In this document: in pieces, positions 44,148 to 53,162 of the stretch | How positions within the stretch are numbered: position 1 is the stretch's first letter | How the letters are laid out: each line of letters opens with the position of its first letter | Assembly (NCBI GenBank): GCA_047973125.1 | Contig: JBKEBK010000003.1 | Span: 1-64,000, forward strand | Length of the DNA: 64,000 nt | Source: CAYNRG01 sp047973125 | GTDB taxonomy: Bacteria; Bacillota_I; Bacilli_A; Erysipelotrichales; Erysipelotrichaceae | Reading direction: 5' to 3' | Translations under genes and position numbers: made by a program | Notes under the pieces: model-generated | Database searches by the model: none | The model's input: the letters and a program-made list of their open reading frames with translations, nothing else | What the model was told of the DNA's origin: nothing

Positions 44148-44921
44148 TTAATATTCTAAGGAAATATTCAACTCCCTTAGTTTTTTTTCGAATTCTATAT
44201 CTACTTTTTTATCCGTTATTAGATGATTGATATTACTTAATTCAACAATCTTAACATCGGAATTATTGTTTAATTTTGTATGATCAGCAAGTACAATTGT
44301 TTTAGTTGAATTTTTGATCATTGCTTTTCTGATATATGCAGATTCTATATCATTATCAGTTAAGCCAATTTTAGCATCAATATGTGGACAAGAAATAAAT
44401 GATTTGGTAGCAATGAAATTATCTATTGTATCTAATGTTACTTGTCCTGTTAAAGAAGAGGTACTGTTTTTATATTCTCCACCTAAGCTTACAAGTTTTA
44501 CATTATTGTTTCTAATTGATGAATCACAAATTATCCTAATAACTAATGTTGAGTTTGTAATAATGGTAACCGCTATATTTGAATTAGCAATTTCATTCGC
44601 AAGACTTGCGCATGTTGAACTTGAATCTAAAAAAATTACATCACAATCAGAAATGTGATTTATAGCCTTTTTTGCTATGTAATTTTTTTCCGTGGTTAAC
44701 ATTGTACTTCTTAGTGAAATGGGCACTGATTTATTGAACTTATCTGGAATGTATGCTCCTCCAAAGGTTCTAATAATTCTTCCTTGTTTTTCCATTTCTA
44801 TTAGGTCGCGGCGAATGGTTTCAAGACTGCAATCAAAAAATCCTACCAGATTGCTGATTAAGATACTACCTTTTTCTTTTATTTTCTTTTCAATTAAGTT
44901 TTGTCTATCTACTTTTAACAT
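44148..44921 (-). CDS. DeoR-family transcriptional regulator
   Basis: N-terminal HTH (GSILISNLVGFFDCSLETIRRDLIEMEKQGRIIRTFGGA as a whole region) and a C-terminal sugar-phosphate-sensing domain with IFLDSSSTCASLANEI and VKLVSLGGEY. I choose the ATG at 44921, which has AGGAG 12 nt upstream; longer in-frame starts lie on or before that SD. The product is 257 residues. DeoR regulators usually respond to a phosphorylated sugar of the pathway they control. Three phased repeats in the divergent intergenic region are its likely operator. Confidence 0.9.
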   Translation of the reverse strand: MLKVDRQNLIEKKIKEKGSILISNLVGFFDCSLETIRRDLIEMEKQGRIIRTFGGAYIPDKFNKSVPISLRSTMLTTEKNYIAKKAINHISDCDVIFLDSSSTCASLANEIANSNIAVTIITNSTLVIRIICDSSIRNNNVKLVSLGGEYKNSTSSLTGQVTLDTIDNFIATKSFISCPHIDAKIGLTDNDIESAYIRKAMIKNSTKTIVLADHTKLNNNSDVKIVELSNINHLITDKKVDIEFEKKLRELNISLEY

Positions 44922-44995
44922 ATGGCATTTCATCTCCTGTATTAAAAGTAACACATCAATGTGGAATTTTCAACAATTTTATGGATTTATTGATA

Positions 44996-45024
44996 TTTAT
45001 GTTGATTTATGTGTTTTTATGTTG
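44996..45024. promoter_or_regulatory. Candidate DeoR operator: three phased direct repeats
   Basis: TTTATGTTG (44996-45004), TTTATGTG (45006-45013) and TTTATGTTG (45016-45024) recur at exactly 10-bp intervals between the divergent DeoR-ADH and NhaC operons. Confidence 0.65.
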
Positions 45025-45127
45025 TAATATGATGATATGGTAGCGGTTACTAAAATTTCATCTTTTAAAGGAGGGGTCTAATAAAATCATTAAATTGTTT
45101 TGTTATTTTTTAGAAAGGAGACATTAT

Positions 45128-46429
45128 ATGTCAAAGAAAAAAGGTAGTTTAATAGGGTTAATTCCCTTAGTGTCATTTCTAGTTATTTATATGTGTACAG
45201 GTATATTTACAAAAAGTTTTGATAATATGCCACTAATGATTGGAATCTCATTTGCATCAATAATTGCACTATGTTTACAAAATAAAAAAGATAAAAAAAC
45301 TTTTTCTGAGAAAGTTACAATTTTTTGTAAAGGTGGAGGAGAAGAAACATTAATATTAATGGTTGTAATCTTCTTGTTAGCAGGAGCATTTTATAGTGTA
45401 GCTCAAAATATGAAGGCTGTAGACTCAATTGTTAATATGGGACTTTCAATATTGCCAGCAAATTTAATCTTACCAGGCTTATTTTTAATTGGTTGTGTAT
45501 TAAGCTTTTCAATGGGTACATCAATGGGTACCGTTTCTGCACTTGCTCCAATTGCTGTTGATATTTCGATGAAAACTGGAGTAAATATTGCTCTTGTTGC
45601 TGGGGTTGTAGTATGTGGTGCAATGTTTGGAGATAACTTATCATTTATTTCTGATACAACAATTGCAGCGACTAGAACTCAAGAAGTAAGTATGAAAGAT
45701 AAGTTTAAAGCAAATTTATTAATGGTATTACCTGCAGTTGTAATCAATTTATGCTTGCTTGCATTTGTACCAATTACCGGACTAGAGTCAAGTGTTGCCT
45801 ATAGTTATGATATTATTAATATAATTCCATATGTTGTTATAATATCTTTATCACTGATGGGATTACATGTATTGCCTGTTATGAGTATAGGAATACTATC
45901 TGGTGTTATGATTGGGGTATTGCATGGTGATTTTAGCATTGTTGGATCAATGGGTGTGATGCACGAAGGAATGATGTGGATGCAAGATATGGCTCTTATT
46001 GCAGTGCTTGTTGGAGGAATGGTGGCGCTTATGAAGTGGCTTGGGGGAATTGATGCCCTACTTTATTACTTAACAAAAAACACCAAGACAGCAAGAAGTG
46101 GAGAATTAAGTATTGCGGCTTTGGTTAGTTTACTAGATATTTCTACTACTAATAACACCATATCAATTATTGCGGCAGGACCGATTGCTAAGGATATTGG
46201 AGACTCTTTGGGAATTGATCGAAGAAGGATAGCTAGTATCTTAGATCTATTCTCGGCAGCATTTAATGGACTATTGCCTTATGCTGGTCAATTATTAGTA
46301 GCTGCTGGAATTTGTGGAATTTCACCTACACAAATCATGCCTTATGTTTGGTATTGTATTTTAATGATAATTTCAGGAATATTCTTTATTGTAATTGGAT
46401 TTCCAAAAAGATATGCAAGTAAAAAATAG
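45128..46429 (+). CDS. NhaC-family Na+/H+ antiporter-like transporter
   Basis: A 433-residue membrane protein with about 11-12 hydrophobic segments. FSMGTSMGTVSALAPIAVDIS, CGAMFGDNLSFISDTTIAATRTQ and DISTTNNTISIIAAGPIA are typical of NhaC. The ATG at 45128 has GAAAGGAGACATTAT before it; an upstream TTG at 45095 is not supported. Some NhaC relatives exchange organic substrates. As first gene of a kinase-isomerase-aldolase operon it may import the sugar (5-deoxyribose or methylthioribose) rather than just move sodium. That is inference. Confidence 0.87.
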   Translation: MSKKKGSLIGLIPLVSFLVIYMCTGIFTKSFDNMPLMIGISFASIIALCLQNKKDKKTFSEKVTIFCKGGGEETLILMVVIFLLAGAFYSVAQNMKAVDSIVNMGLSILPANLILPGLFLIGCVLSFSMGTSMGTVSALAPIAVDISMKTGVNIALVAGVVVCGAMFGDNLSFISDTTIAATRTQEVSMKDKFKANLLMVLPAVVINLCLLAFVPITGLESSVAYSYDIINIIPYVVIISLSLMGLHVLPVMSIGILSGVMIGVLHGDFSIVGSMGVMHEGMMWMQDMALIAVLVGGMVALMKWLGGIDALLYYLTKNTKTARSGELSIAALVSLLDISTTNNTISIIAAGPIAKDIGDSLGIDRRRIASILDLFSAAFNGLLPYAGQLLVAAGICGISPTQIMPYVWYCILMIISGIFFIVIGFPKRYASKK

Positions 46430-46439
46430 TGGAGATGAT

Positions 46440-47618
46440 ATGAAAAAATATGATGAACATTTTTTGTTAGATGTAAATACAGTTAAGGATTTTGTATTTG
46501 ATATGGATTTATTTCAAACAAAAGAAAATCTAGAATCCTTAGAGATTGGTGATGGTAATATCAATTATGTTTTTAAAGTATATGATACGGTATCTAATAA
46601 ATCTCTTATTGTAAAACAGGCTGATAAACTTCTAAGATCATCACAAAGACCATTTAATATGCATCGAAATAAAATTGAATATGATATTCTAAATTTAAAT
46701 CAGACTTTAGTTGAAAAGCTTGTTCCAAAGATGTATTTCTATCATGAAAAAATGTATGCTATGGTGATGGAAGATGTCTCAAGATGTAAAAATTTAAGAA
46801 AGCAACTTATGGATGGTAAATGTTTTAATCATTTAGCTGACTCTATTTCTTCATATATTGCTAAGACAACAATTGTTATGAGTGATTTGGTATTAGCTTC
46901 AGATATAAAGAAGGAAAATGTTAAAAAGTTTACTAATATTGATTGTTGTGATATTAGTGAGGATTTAGTCTTTACTGAGCCTTATAATAACTACAAAAAC
47001 AGAAACATCATCAAAAAGGAAAATTTAGAATTTGTAAAAGAAAACATTTATGACAATAAAAAGTTACGAGTGGAGGTAGGAATACTTCGAAATAAGTATA
47101 TGAATAATTCGCAATCACTAATTCATGGTGATTTACACTCAGGATCAATTTTTATTATTGATAATGAGCTTAAAGTAATTGATCCAGAGTTTGCATTTTA
47201 TGGTCCAATTGGTTATGATATTGGAAATGTAATTGGTAATTTATATTTTTCACTATTTTATACAATGTATAATCATCCTGAAAGAAAAGAATTTATCACT
47301 TGGATTCAAAAAGAAATTGTTGATATTTATGATCTTTGTAAAAATAAGTTAAGAAGTGAAATGGATGAGCACATCGATAATAGCGTATATAATGATGACT
47401 TTCAAAATATATATCTTGATGAAATAATGAGTGATACTTTAGGATATGCAGGATGTGAAATGATTAGAAGGGTTGTTGGTGATTCTAAAGTTGAAGAAAT
47501 TAGCTCTATTGATAATGTGTTGATGGAACAGGATATTATTTTACAGGCAATAAAATTGATTTTAAATAGAAATGAAATTAATAAAAAGGAATTTTTACAA
47601 GTAGGAGGTAACTTTTGA
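46440..47618 (+). CDS. mtnK: 5-methylthioribose/5-deoxyribose kinase (MtnK-like)
   Basis: Aminoglycoside-phosphotransferase-fold kinase matching S-methyl-5-thioribose kinase. GDGNINYVFKVYD (nucleotide loop) is near residue 40, the catalytic loop LIHGDLHSGSIFI near 230 and VIDPEFAFYGPIGYDIGN follow. Length is 392 residues from the ATG at 46440 (SD GGAG). It would phosphorylate C1 of methylthioribose or 5-deoxyribose. The MtnA-like isomerase and aldolase come next, but no methionine-salvage mtnB/C/D genes, so the disposal (DHAP shunt) route fits better than full methionine salvage. Confidence 0.85.
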   Translation: MKKYDEHFLLDVNTVKDFVFDMDLFQTKENLESLEIGDGNINYVFKVYDTVSNKSLIVKQADKLLRSSQRPFNMHRNKIEYDILNLNQTLVEKLVPKMYFYHEKMYAMVMEDVSRCKNLRKQLMDGKCFNHLADSISSYIAKTTIVMSDLVLASDIKKENVKKFTNIDCCDISEDLVFTEPYNNYKNRNIIKKENLEFVKENIYDNKKLRVEVGILRNKYMNNSQSLIHGDLHSGSIFIIDNELKVIDPEFAFYGPIGYDIGNVIGNLYFSLFYTMYNHPERKEFITWIQKEIVDIYDLCKNKLRSEMDEHIDNSVYNDDFQNIYLDEIMSDTLGYAGCEMIRRVVGDSKVEEISSIDNVLMEQDIILQAIKLILNRNEINKKEFLQVGGNF

Positions 47619-48655
47619 AAAGAGCAGATTATGATTTAGCAATGATGCTTAAATATGAAAATATTGCATGGTATGAAGATGGGTGTGTAAAAATACTTGA
47701 TCGAAGAGTTTATCCAATGGAAACTCGCTATGAAATATGTCGAAGTTATCAAGAAGTGTCATTAGCAATTAAAAATATGGTTACTCAAAGTGAGGGACCA
47801 TATCTTGCTGCTGCTATGGGAATGGCTTTAGCCATGAGTGAAGCTACAGAAAAATCTGATCCAGAGTGTTTAGAAATATTAGAAGATGCCGCAAAGTGTT
47901 TATCTAGTGCTAGACCAACAACATCAAATCAGATGAAGGGGATCGTATATGGAGCGCTTGAACTTGCAAAAAGTTTGATTAGTGAAGGTTATCAAAAGAG
48001 TGAAATTGTATCAAAGCTTCAGGAAAATGCAATAAATTATGTTAATCAAAACTATATAAAATATGCTAAAATAGCAAAGTATCTAGTTGATGAAATCCCT
48101 GATAATGGTACAGTTATGACCCAGTGTTTTGGGGGAACGATTGTTGGATTAATGCTAAGAGAGTGTAAAGCTCAAAATAAAAAAATTAGAGTAATTTGTG
48201 CGGAGACAAGACCGTATTATCAAGGAGCAAGACTTACAGCTAGTGTTGCTTGTGATATGGGCTTTGATGTTACGGTAATTTGTGATAATATGCCTGCCTA
48301 TGTATTAAAAGATCAAAAAGTTGATTTATTTACCTCGGCAAGTGATGTTATTACAATGGATGGTCACATTATTAATAAAATCGGAACATTTCAAATAGCA
48401 CTTGCATGTAAAGAATTTAATATCCCATACTATTGCACAGGAACACCTGACATTACCCATAAAGATTTAAGTAGTGTTAAAATTGAAAAAAGAAATCCCG
48501 AATTAGTTTTAGAATCACTTGGTACAAAAATTACAATGGATAAAGTAAAAGGGTACTATCCAGCATTTGATATTACCCCTCCTAAATATTGCACTAAAAT
48601 TATTACAGACAAAGGTTTATTTTCTTGTAATGAGTTAGATAGATATTTTGATTAG
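47615..48655 (+). CDS. mtnA: Aldose-1-phosphate isomerase, MtnA/eIF2B-like
   Basis: Ring-opening isomerase of the eIF-2B/MtnA family, converting the 1-phosphate aldose to a ribulose-1-phosphate. It keeps SSARPTTSNQMKG near residue 90, the catalytic Cys in VMTQCFGGTIVGL near 170, AETRPYYQGARLTA near 198 and SASDVITMDG with the catalytic Asp near 245. Length is 346 residues. The start is TTG at 47615, overlapping the kinase stop, with a strong AGGAGG SD. It forms the middle step of the kinase-isomerase-aldolase set. Confidence 0.87.
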   Translation: MKRADYDLAMMLKYENIAWYEDGCVKILDRRVYPMETRYEICRSYQEVSLAIKNMVTQSEGPYLAAAMGMALAMSEATEKSDPECLEILEDAAKCLSSARPTTSNQMKGIVYGALELAKSLISEGYQKSEIVSKLQENAINYVNQNYIKYAKIAKYLVDEIPDNGTVMTQCFGGTIVGLMLRECKAQNKKIRVICAETRPYYQGARLTASVACDMGFDVTVICDNMPAYVLKDQKVDLFTSASDVITMDGHIINKIGTFQIALACKEFNIPYYCTGTPDITHKDLSSVKIEKRNPELVLESLGTKITMDKVKGYYPAFDITPPKYCTKIITDKGLFSCNELDRYFD

Positions 48656-48669
48656 AAAAGGATGAAATT

Positions 48670-49326
48670 ATGGAAAAAGCAAGAAAAAAGCTAGTAGAAT
48701 ACTGTAGAAAAATGGTCTTACAAAAGTTAACCAATGGAACATCTGGTAACTTAAGTATAATAGATCGAGAAAAAAATACAGTAGCAATTACCCCCTCGGG
48801 AGTTGATTATTTATCAATAGATGAAAATGATATAGTAATAATAGACTTAGATGGAAATGTTATTGAGGGTGATAAAAAAGTATCTAGTGAATATGAGCTA
48901 CATCTTGCTATTTATCTGAAAGATAAAACTGTAGGCTCTGTTGTTCATACGCACTCAACATTTTGTACAACTTTTGCCTGTTTAAGACAGCCACTAAAAG
49001 CGGCTCATTATTTAATTGCTTCAACAAATGCCTCGATTGTTCCATGTGTTGAATATCACACATATGGTACAATTGAGTTAGCCAAAGCAGTTTCTGAAAT
49101 TGAAACTGAATCTAAGGCTTTACTGCTGGCAAATCACGGAATGGTTGCATATGCTGAAACTATTGATCAAGCTTTTAATATTGCTGAGAATGTTGAATGG
49201 TGTGCTGAAATTTTGTGGCGTGCACAAACAATTGGTAAACCAATAACATTATCTGATAATGAAATAAAAAAAGTAATAGAAAAATTTAATGATTATGGAC
49301 AATCAGATAAAAAAAGCGGATATTAA
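48670..49326 (+). CDS. Class II aldolase (fuculose-1-phosphate aldolase-like)
   Basis: Zinc-dependent class II aldolase of 218 residues. TNGTSGNLSII and TPSGVDY form the phosphate site; SSEYELHLAIY carries the catalytic Glu near residue 77; VHTHSTFCTTFA holds two His ligands near 96-98; LLANHGMVA holds the third. It should cleave a 5-deoxy- or 5-methylthio-ribulose-1-phosphate to DHAP plus acetaldehyde or methylthioacetaldehyde, as in the drd/DHAP-shunt route. Fucose use is less likely because kinase and isomerase are of the Mtn type. Confidence 0.88.
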   Translation: MEKARKKLVEYCRKMVLQKLTNGTSGNLSIIDREKNTVAITPSGVDYLSIDENDIVIIDLDGNVIEGDKKVSSEYELHLAIYLKDKTVGSVVHTHSTFCTTFACLRQPLKAAHYLIASTNASIVPCVEYHTYGTIELAKAVSEIETESKALLLANHGMVAYAETIDQAFNIAENVEWCAEILWRAQTIGKPITLSDNEIKKVIEKFNDYGQSDKKSGY

Positions 49327-49358
49327 AAAAGACAATCAATTTAGCAATCATAAAATAT

Positions 49359-49388
49359 ACTGCTGATAAAACATATCAGCAGTTTTTC
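49359..49388 (+). terminator. Intrinsic terminator of the DHAP-shunt operon
   Basis: ACTGCTGATA pairs with TATCAGCAGT, followed by TTTT. Confidence 0.85.
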
Positions 49389-49430
49389 TTATAAACAGCT
49401 TATGTAGTGTCTTTTTTATTTATTCTTTTT

Positions 49431-51056
49431 TTATTTTACACCCATTTTATATATTGCATATGCACCATCTAAATTTTTAACATTGAAGTTATTATTTTTT
49501 AAAATTCTTTCTGCTAGATAACTTCTTTGTCCACTATGACAGCTAGCAATAATTAATTTATCAAGAGGTAGCTCATTAAGACGATTTCTTAATTGATTTA
49601 ATGGTATATGAATATCATGATTCATACTACCATTTTTTATTTCTTCATCACTTCTAACATCTAGTAAAATAGCTCCGTTTTTTCTATATTCATCTAATTC
49701 GTAATATTGAATATTATCAGAGATACCCTCCACAATATTTAATGCCGCATAGCCAATCATATTTACTGGATCTTTTGCTGATCCAAATGGTGGGGAATAA
49801 CATAGCTCTAGCTCTGGTAAATCAAAAACAGTTAAGTTAGCTTTTATTGCAGTTGCTAAAACATCAATTCTTTTATCAACACCATCTTTTCCAACTGCTT
49901 GAGCTCCATATATTTTTCCTGTATTTTTATCAAAGATAAGTTTTAATACAATTGAATTAGCATTTGGGAAATATCCAGCATGGTTATTTGCGATAATGTG
50001 TACAGCCTTATAATCAATATTCAAGCTTTTTAAAGCTGTTTCATTTAATCCACTTGATGCACAAGTTAAATCAAATGCTCTTAATATTGAAGTGGCAATA
50101 CCACCTTTGTTTTTTCTATTAATTCCATTAATATTATCAGCAACCTGTCTTCCTTGTCTATTTGCTAGTGATGCTAAAGAAATTAGTGATGCTGTATTTG
50201 ATACTTGGTTATTAACAACTATCACATCACCACAAGCATAGATATCTTTATCACTTGTTTGATAGTTTTCATTAACTTTTATTCCCTTATTTAAGCCAAG
50301 CTCTAAATTTGCATTTTCTGCAAGTTCACTGTTGGCTCTAATACCTGTTGAAAGTATTACTAAATCACACTCTAAAATTTCATTATTATCTAATTTAATG
50401 GCCTTACCATTATCTAAGAAAGATCCAACTTTTCTATTTAGGTAAACTTTTATGTTATTATCATTTAATTTATTCTCAGCATACTTTGCCATTTCTATGT
50501 CTAGATTTGATAATAACTGATTGTTAGCTTCTATGATTGTTGTATTTATTTTAACTTTAGCTAAGTTTTCAGCTGCCTCTATTCCAATAAACCCTCCACC
50601 TATAACTACTGCTTTTTTTACCTTATGATTATTAATATAGCTTAGGATATCATCCATATCATTGATAGTTCTTAGAGTAAACACATTATTTGATTTATCA
50701 ATATTTTGCAGTTTTGGTATAAAAGCTTTTTGTCCGGTTGCTATTACTAATTTATCGTAGTTTAAAATTATTCCATTATTAATAGTAACAATTTTATCTT
50801 TTCTATTTATTTTAATTACTTCATTATTAACTCTTACATCAATATTAAATCTTTCCTTTAGACTCTTGGGACTTTGTAAGATTAAATCTTGTCTGTTGGC
50901 TATTTCATTTGATAAATGATATGGTAAGCCACAATTTGCAAAAGATACATAATCGCCTTTTTCTAATACTATTATCTCATCTTTCTCATTTAGCCTTCTA
51001 AGTCTTGTTGCACAAGACATACCAGCTGCAACGCCTCCTATAATGATAATTCTCAT
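49431..51056 (-). CDS. cdr: CoA-disulfide reductase with C-terminal rhodanese domain
   Basis: FAD- and NAD(P)H-dependent reductase of CoA disulfides, persulfides or polysulfide. The N-terminal FAD motif IIIIGGVAAGMSCATRLRR, the catalytic Cys42 in SFANCGLPYH, the NAD motif KAVVIGGGFIGIEAAE near residue 150 and IYACGDV near 275 are present. The last 95 residues are a rhodanese with its own active Cys506 in IIASCHSGQRS. The fusion (CoADR-Rhd) is known in Bacilli and suggests sulfane-sulfur handling. It is monocistronic with an AGGAGAG SD. Confidence 0.93.
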   Translation of the reverse strand: MRIIIIGGVAAGMSCATRLRRLNEKDEIIVLEKGDYVSFANCGLPYHLSNEIANRQDLILQSPKSLKERFNIDVRVNNEVIKINRKDKIVTINNGIILNYDKLVIATGQKAFIPKLQNIDKSNNVFTLRTINDMDDILSYINNHKVKKAVVIGGGFIGIEAAENLAKVKINTTIIEANNQLLSNLDIEMAKYAENKLNDNNIKVYLNRKVGSFLDNGKAIKLDNNEILECDLVILSTGIRANSELAENANLELGLNKGIKVNENYQTSDKDIYACGDVIVVNNQVSNTASLISLASLANRQGRQVADNINGINRKNKGGIATSILRAFDLTCASSGLNETALKSLNIDYKAVHIIANNHAGYFPNANSIVLKLIFDKNTGKIYGAQAVGKDGVDKRIDVLATAIKANLTVFDLPELELCYSPPFGSAKDPVNMIGYAALNIVEGISDNIQYYELDEYRKNGAILLDVRSDEEIKNGSMNHDIHIPLNQLRNRLNELPLDKLIIASCHSGQRSYLAERILKNNNFNVKNLDGAYAIYKMGVK

Positions 51057-51165
51057 AATACTCTCCTATTTTCATATAACTATCTTTAATATAAACTATA
51101 GCCTTTAAAAAAACAAAGATTATTTTCATATAATTATTAAAGTTTCTTATATATTAAAATTTGTA

Positions 51166-51174
51166 TGCTATAAT
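51166..51174 (+). promoter_or_regulatory. Extended -10 promoter of the ABC importer operon
   Basis: TGCTATAAT is a perfect extended -10, 28 nt before the ATP-binding protein ATG. A more upstream in-frame TTG at 51161 overlaps it and is excluded as start. Confidence 0.65.
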
Positions 51175-51202
51175 AAAATTACAATTTATAAGGGGTAAAA
51201 AT

Positions 51203-52273
51203 ATGATAGAAATTTCAAATCTTAGAAAAGTGTATCCAAATGGTTTTGAGGCTTTAAAAAAAATTGATTTAAAAATTGAAGATGGTGATTTAGTATGTTT
51301 ACTTGGACCATCAGGCTGTGGTAAGACTACTATTTTAAATCTTATAGCGGGTCTTTTAGATCCAACTGAAGGTGATATTAAAAATGATGGTAAGTCACTG
51401 GTTTCTCTTCATCCAAAAGAGAGAAACATGAGCTTAGTTTTTCAAAACTATGCTTTGTATCCTCATATGAGTGTACTTGAGAATGTTATGTTTCCACTTC
51501 GTGTTGGAAAGAATAAAATGGATAAAAAAGAAGCTGAGAAGATTGCTTATGAGTATATGGAACTTACAAGTATATCAGAGCTTGCTAGTAAGAAGCCCGA
51601 TTCAATGTCAGGTGGTCAACAACAAAGAGTAGCGATTACAAGAGCTTTAGTTCAGCGTCCTAAAATTTTACTGTTAGATGAGCCTTTAAGTAACTTAGAT
51701 GCTAGACTTCGTTTAAGAATTAGAGAAGAAATTAGAAGACTTGTTAAAAAGATTGGGATTACTACAATCTTTGTTACCCATGATCAAGAAGAAGCAATGT
51801 CAATTAGTGATAAGATTGTATTAATGAATGATGGTGTAATTCAACAATATGATGAAGCTCAGAAACTATACTTAGAACCTGATAATATGTTTGTAGCAAG
51901 CTTTATTGGAAATCCTGGTATGAATATGATTGAAGTAGAATATAAGGATAATCAATTTATCTTTGATGAATTAGTTATAAATGTTAAAGATTTAGATAAG
52001 AAAAAATTTAGAAATGATCTTAAAGATGGTAAATATATTGTTGGGATAAGACCTGAGAATGTTATATATAATGATAAAAGTACGCTTAATTGTGAAGTTG
52101 ATTTAGTTGAATTGATGGGAAAAGAAGCTATTGTTACCTTTGCACTAAAAGATAAACATGTTAAATCAATTGTATCAATTGAGGATAACTTAAAAGAAAA
52201 TAACGCTTATGGATTCTCTTTAAATTTGGATAAACTTTATATCTTTGAATTAGATGGAAAGCGAATATACTAA
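51203..52273 (+). CDS. ABC importer ATP-binding protein, MalK/UgpC/MsmX-like
   Basis: A 356-residue ATPase of carbohydrate or glycerophosphate importers. Walker A GPSGCGKTT, Q-loop VFQNYALYPHMSV, signature MSGGQQQRVAITRAL, Walker B ILLLDEPLSNLDARL and H-loop FVTHDQEEAMS are intact. The C-terminal TOBE-like regulatory part (VGIRPENVIYNDKS) is present. The start at 51203 follows AGGGGTAAAAAT. Unlike many Bacilli, where one MsmX serves several importers, this system has its own ATPase. Confidence 0.93.
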   Translation: MIEISNLRKVYPNGFEALKKIDLKIEDGDLVCLLGPSGCGKTTILNLIAGLLDPTEGDIKNDGKSLVSLHPKERNMSLVFQNYALYPHMSVLENVMFPLRVGKNKMDKKEAEKIAYEYMELTSISELASKKPDSMSGGQQQRVAITRALVQRPKILLLDEPLSNLDARLRLRIREEIRRLVKKIGITTIFVTHDQEEAMSISDKIVLMNDGVIQQYDEAQKLYLEPDNMFVASFIGNPGMNMIEVEYKDNQFIFDELVINVKDLDKKKFRNDLKDGKYIVGIRPENVIYNDKSTLNCEVDLVELMGKEAIVTFALKDKHVKSIVSIEDNLKENNAYGFSLNLDKLYIFELDGKRIY

Positions 52274-53160
52274 TGAAGAAGTTTAGATTAAAGTATAGTG
52301 CTGAAAATAATAAGAGTGCTTGGTTTTTTCTTTTGCCAACCCTATTTTTAGTGGGAGTATTTAGTATCTATCCATTAATTAGAACTTTTATTATGTCATT
52401 TCAATCAGGAAGACTTGGTAATATGGACTTTAATGGTATCAGAAACTATCAAGTTGTACTTAGTGATCCTAAATTTCATGCGGCAATGAAAAATACTGCA
52501 ACCTATGCTTTTATTGTAGTTCCTGTTGGAATTTGTTTAGCACTTTTGGTTGCATGGTTTATCTATGATCGCATAAAATTTAAATCTTTCTTTGAAACAA
52601 TATTTTTCTTGCCATATATTACAAGTACGATAGCAATTGGGATTGTATTTAGATACTTGTTTAACTCAAACTATGGAATGATTAATCATTTCTTAAGCTT
52701 CTTTGGAGCAGGCCCAATAAACTTTTTAGATAATGTTGATATGAGTATTTGGACACTTATTATCTTTGGGGTATGGACAGCCTTAGCCTTTAATATTATT
52801 ATCATTCTCTCTGGTTTAAGAGGAATTGATAAAAACTATTACAAGGTTGCAGATATGTTTGGAGCAAGTAAATGGGAACAGTTTTATCGAATAACAATTC
52901 CTCAACTTATTCCTATTATTACCTTCTTATTCTCTGTAGGATTAATTTCAGCATTTAAGGTATATACTCAAGTATTCGCAATTTTTGCTGGAAGAGCTGG
53001 AATTGCGAATAGTGCGATGACATCAGTCTATTATATTTATGATAAATTCTATGTTCAAACAAGATTTGGTCAAGGGATGGCTGCGACGATAATATTATTT
53101 TTAGTAATACTATCAATTACCTTTATTCAAAATAAAGTTATTAGAAGGTTGGGGAAATAA
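52273..53160 (+). CDS. ABC importer permease (UgpA/MalF-like)
   Basis: A 295-residue permease with six membrane segments. The EAA coupling loop is DKNYYKVADMFGASKWEQFYRITIPQL as a region near residue 195. It overlaps the ATPase gene by TAATG and is 2 nt before the second permease. CUT1 family: carbohydrates, glycerol-3-phosphate and related compounds. Confidence 0.92.
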   Translation: MKKFRLKYSAENNKSAWFFLLPTLFLVGVFSIYPLIRTFIMSFQSGRLGNMDFNGIRNYQVVLSDPKFHAAMKNTATYAFIVVPVGICLALLVAWFIYDRIKFKSFFETIFFLPYITSTIAIGIVFRYLFNSNYGMINHFLSFFGAGPINFLDNVDMSIWTLIIFGVWTALAFNIIIILSGLRGIDKNYYKVADMFGASKWEQFYRITIPQLIPIITFLFSVGLISAFKVYTQVFAIFAGRAGIANSAMTSVYYIYDKFYVQTRFGQGMAATIILFLVILSITFIQNKVIRRLGK

Positions 53161-53162
53161 AT

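Noticed and set aside
45068..45130. Second SD (AAAGGAGGGG) suggesting an extra small gene before NhaC
   Set aside because: No ATG, GTG or TTG lies at usable distance from it; the nearest TTG is 18 nt away.
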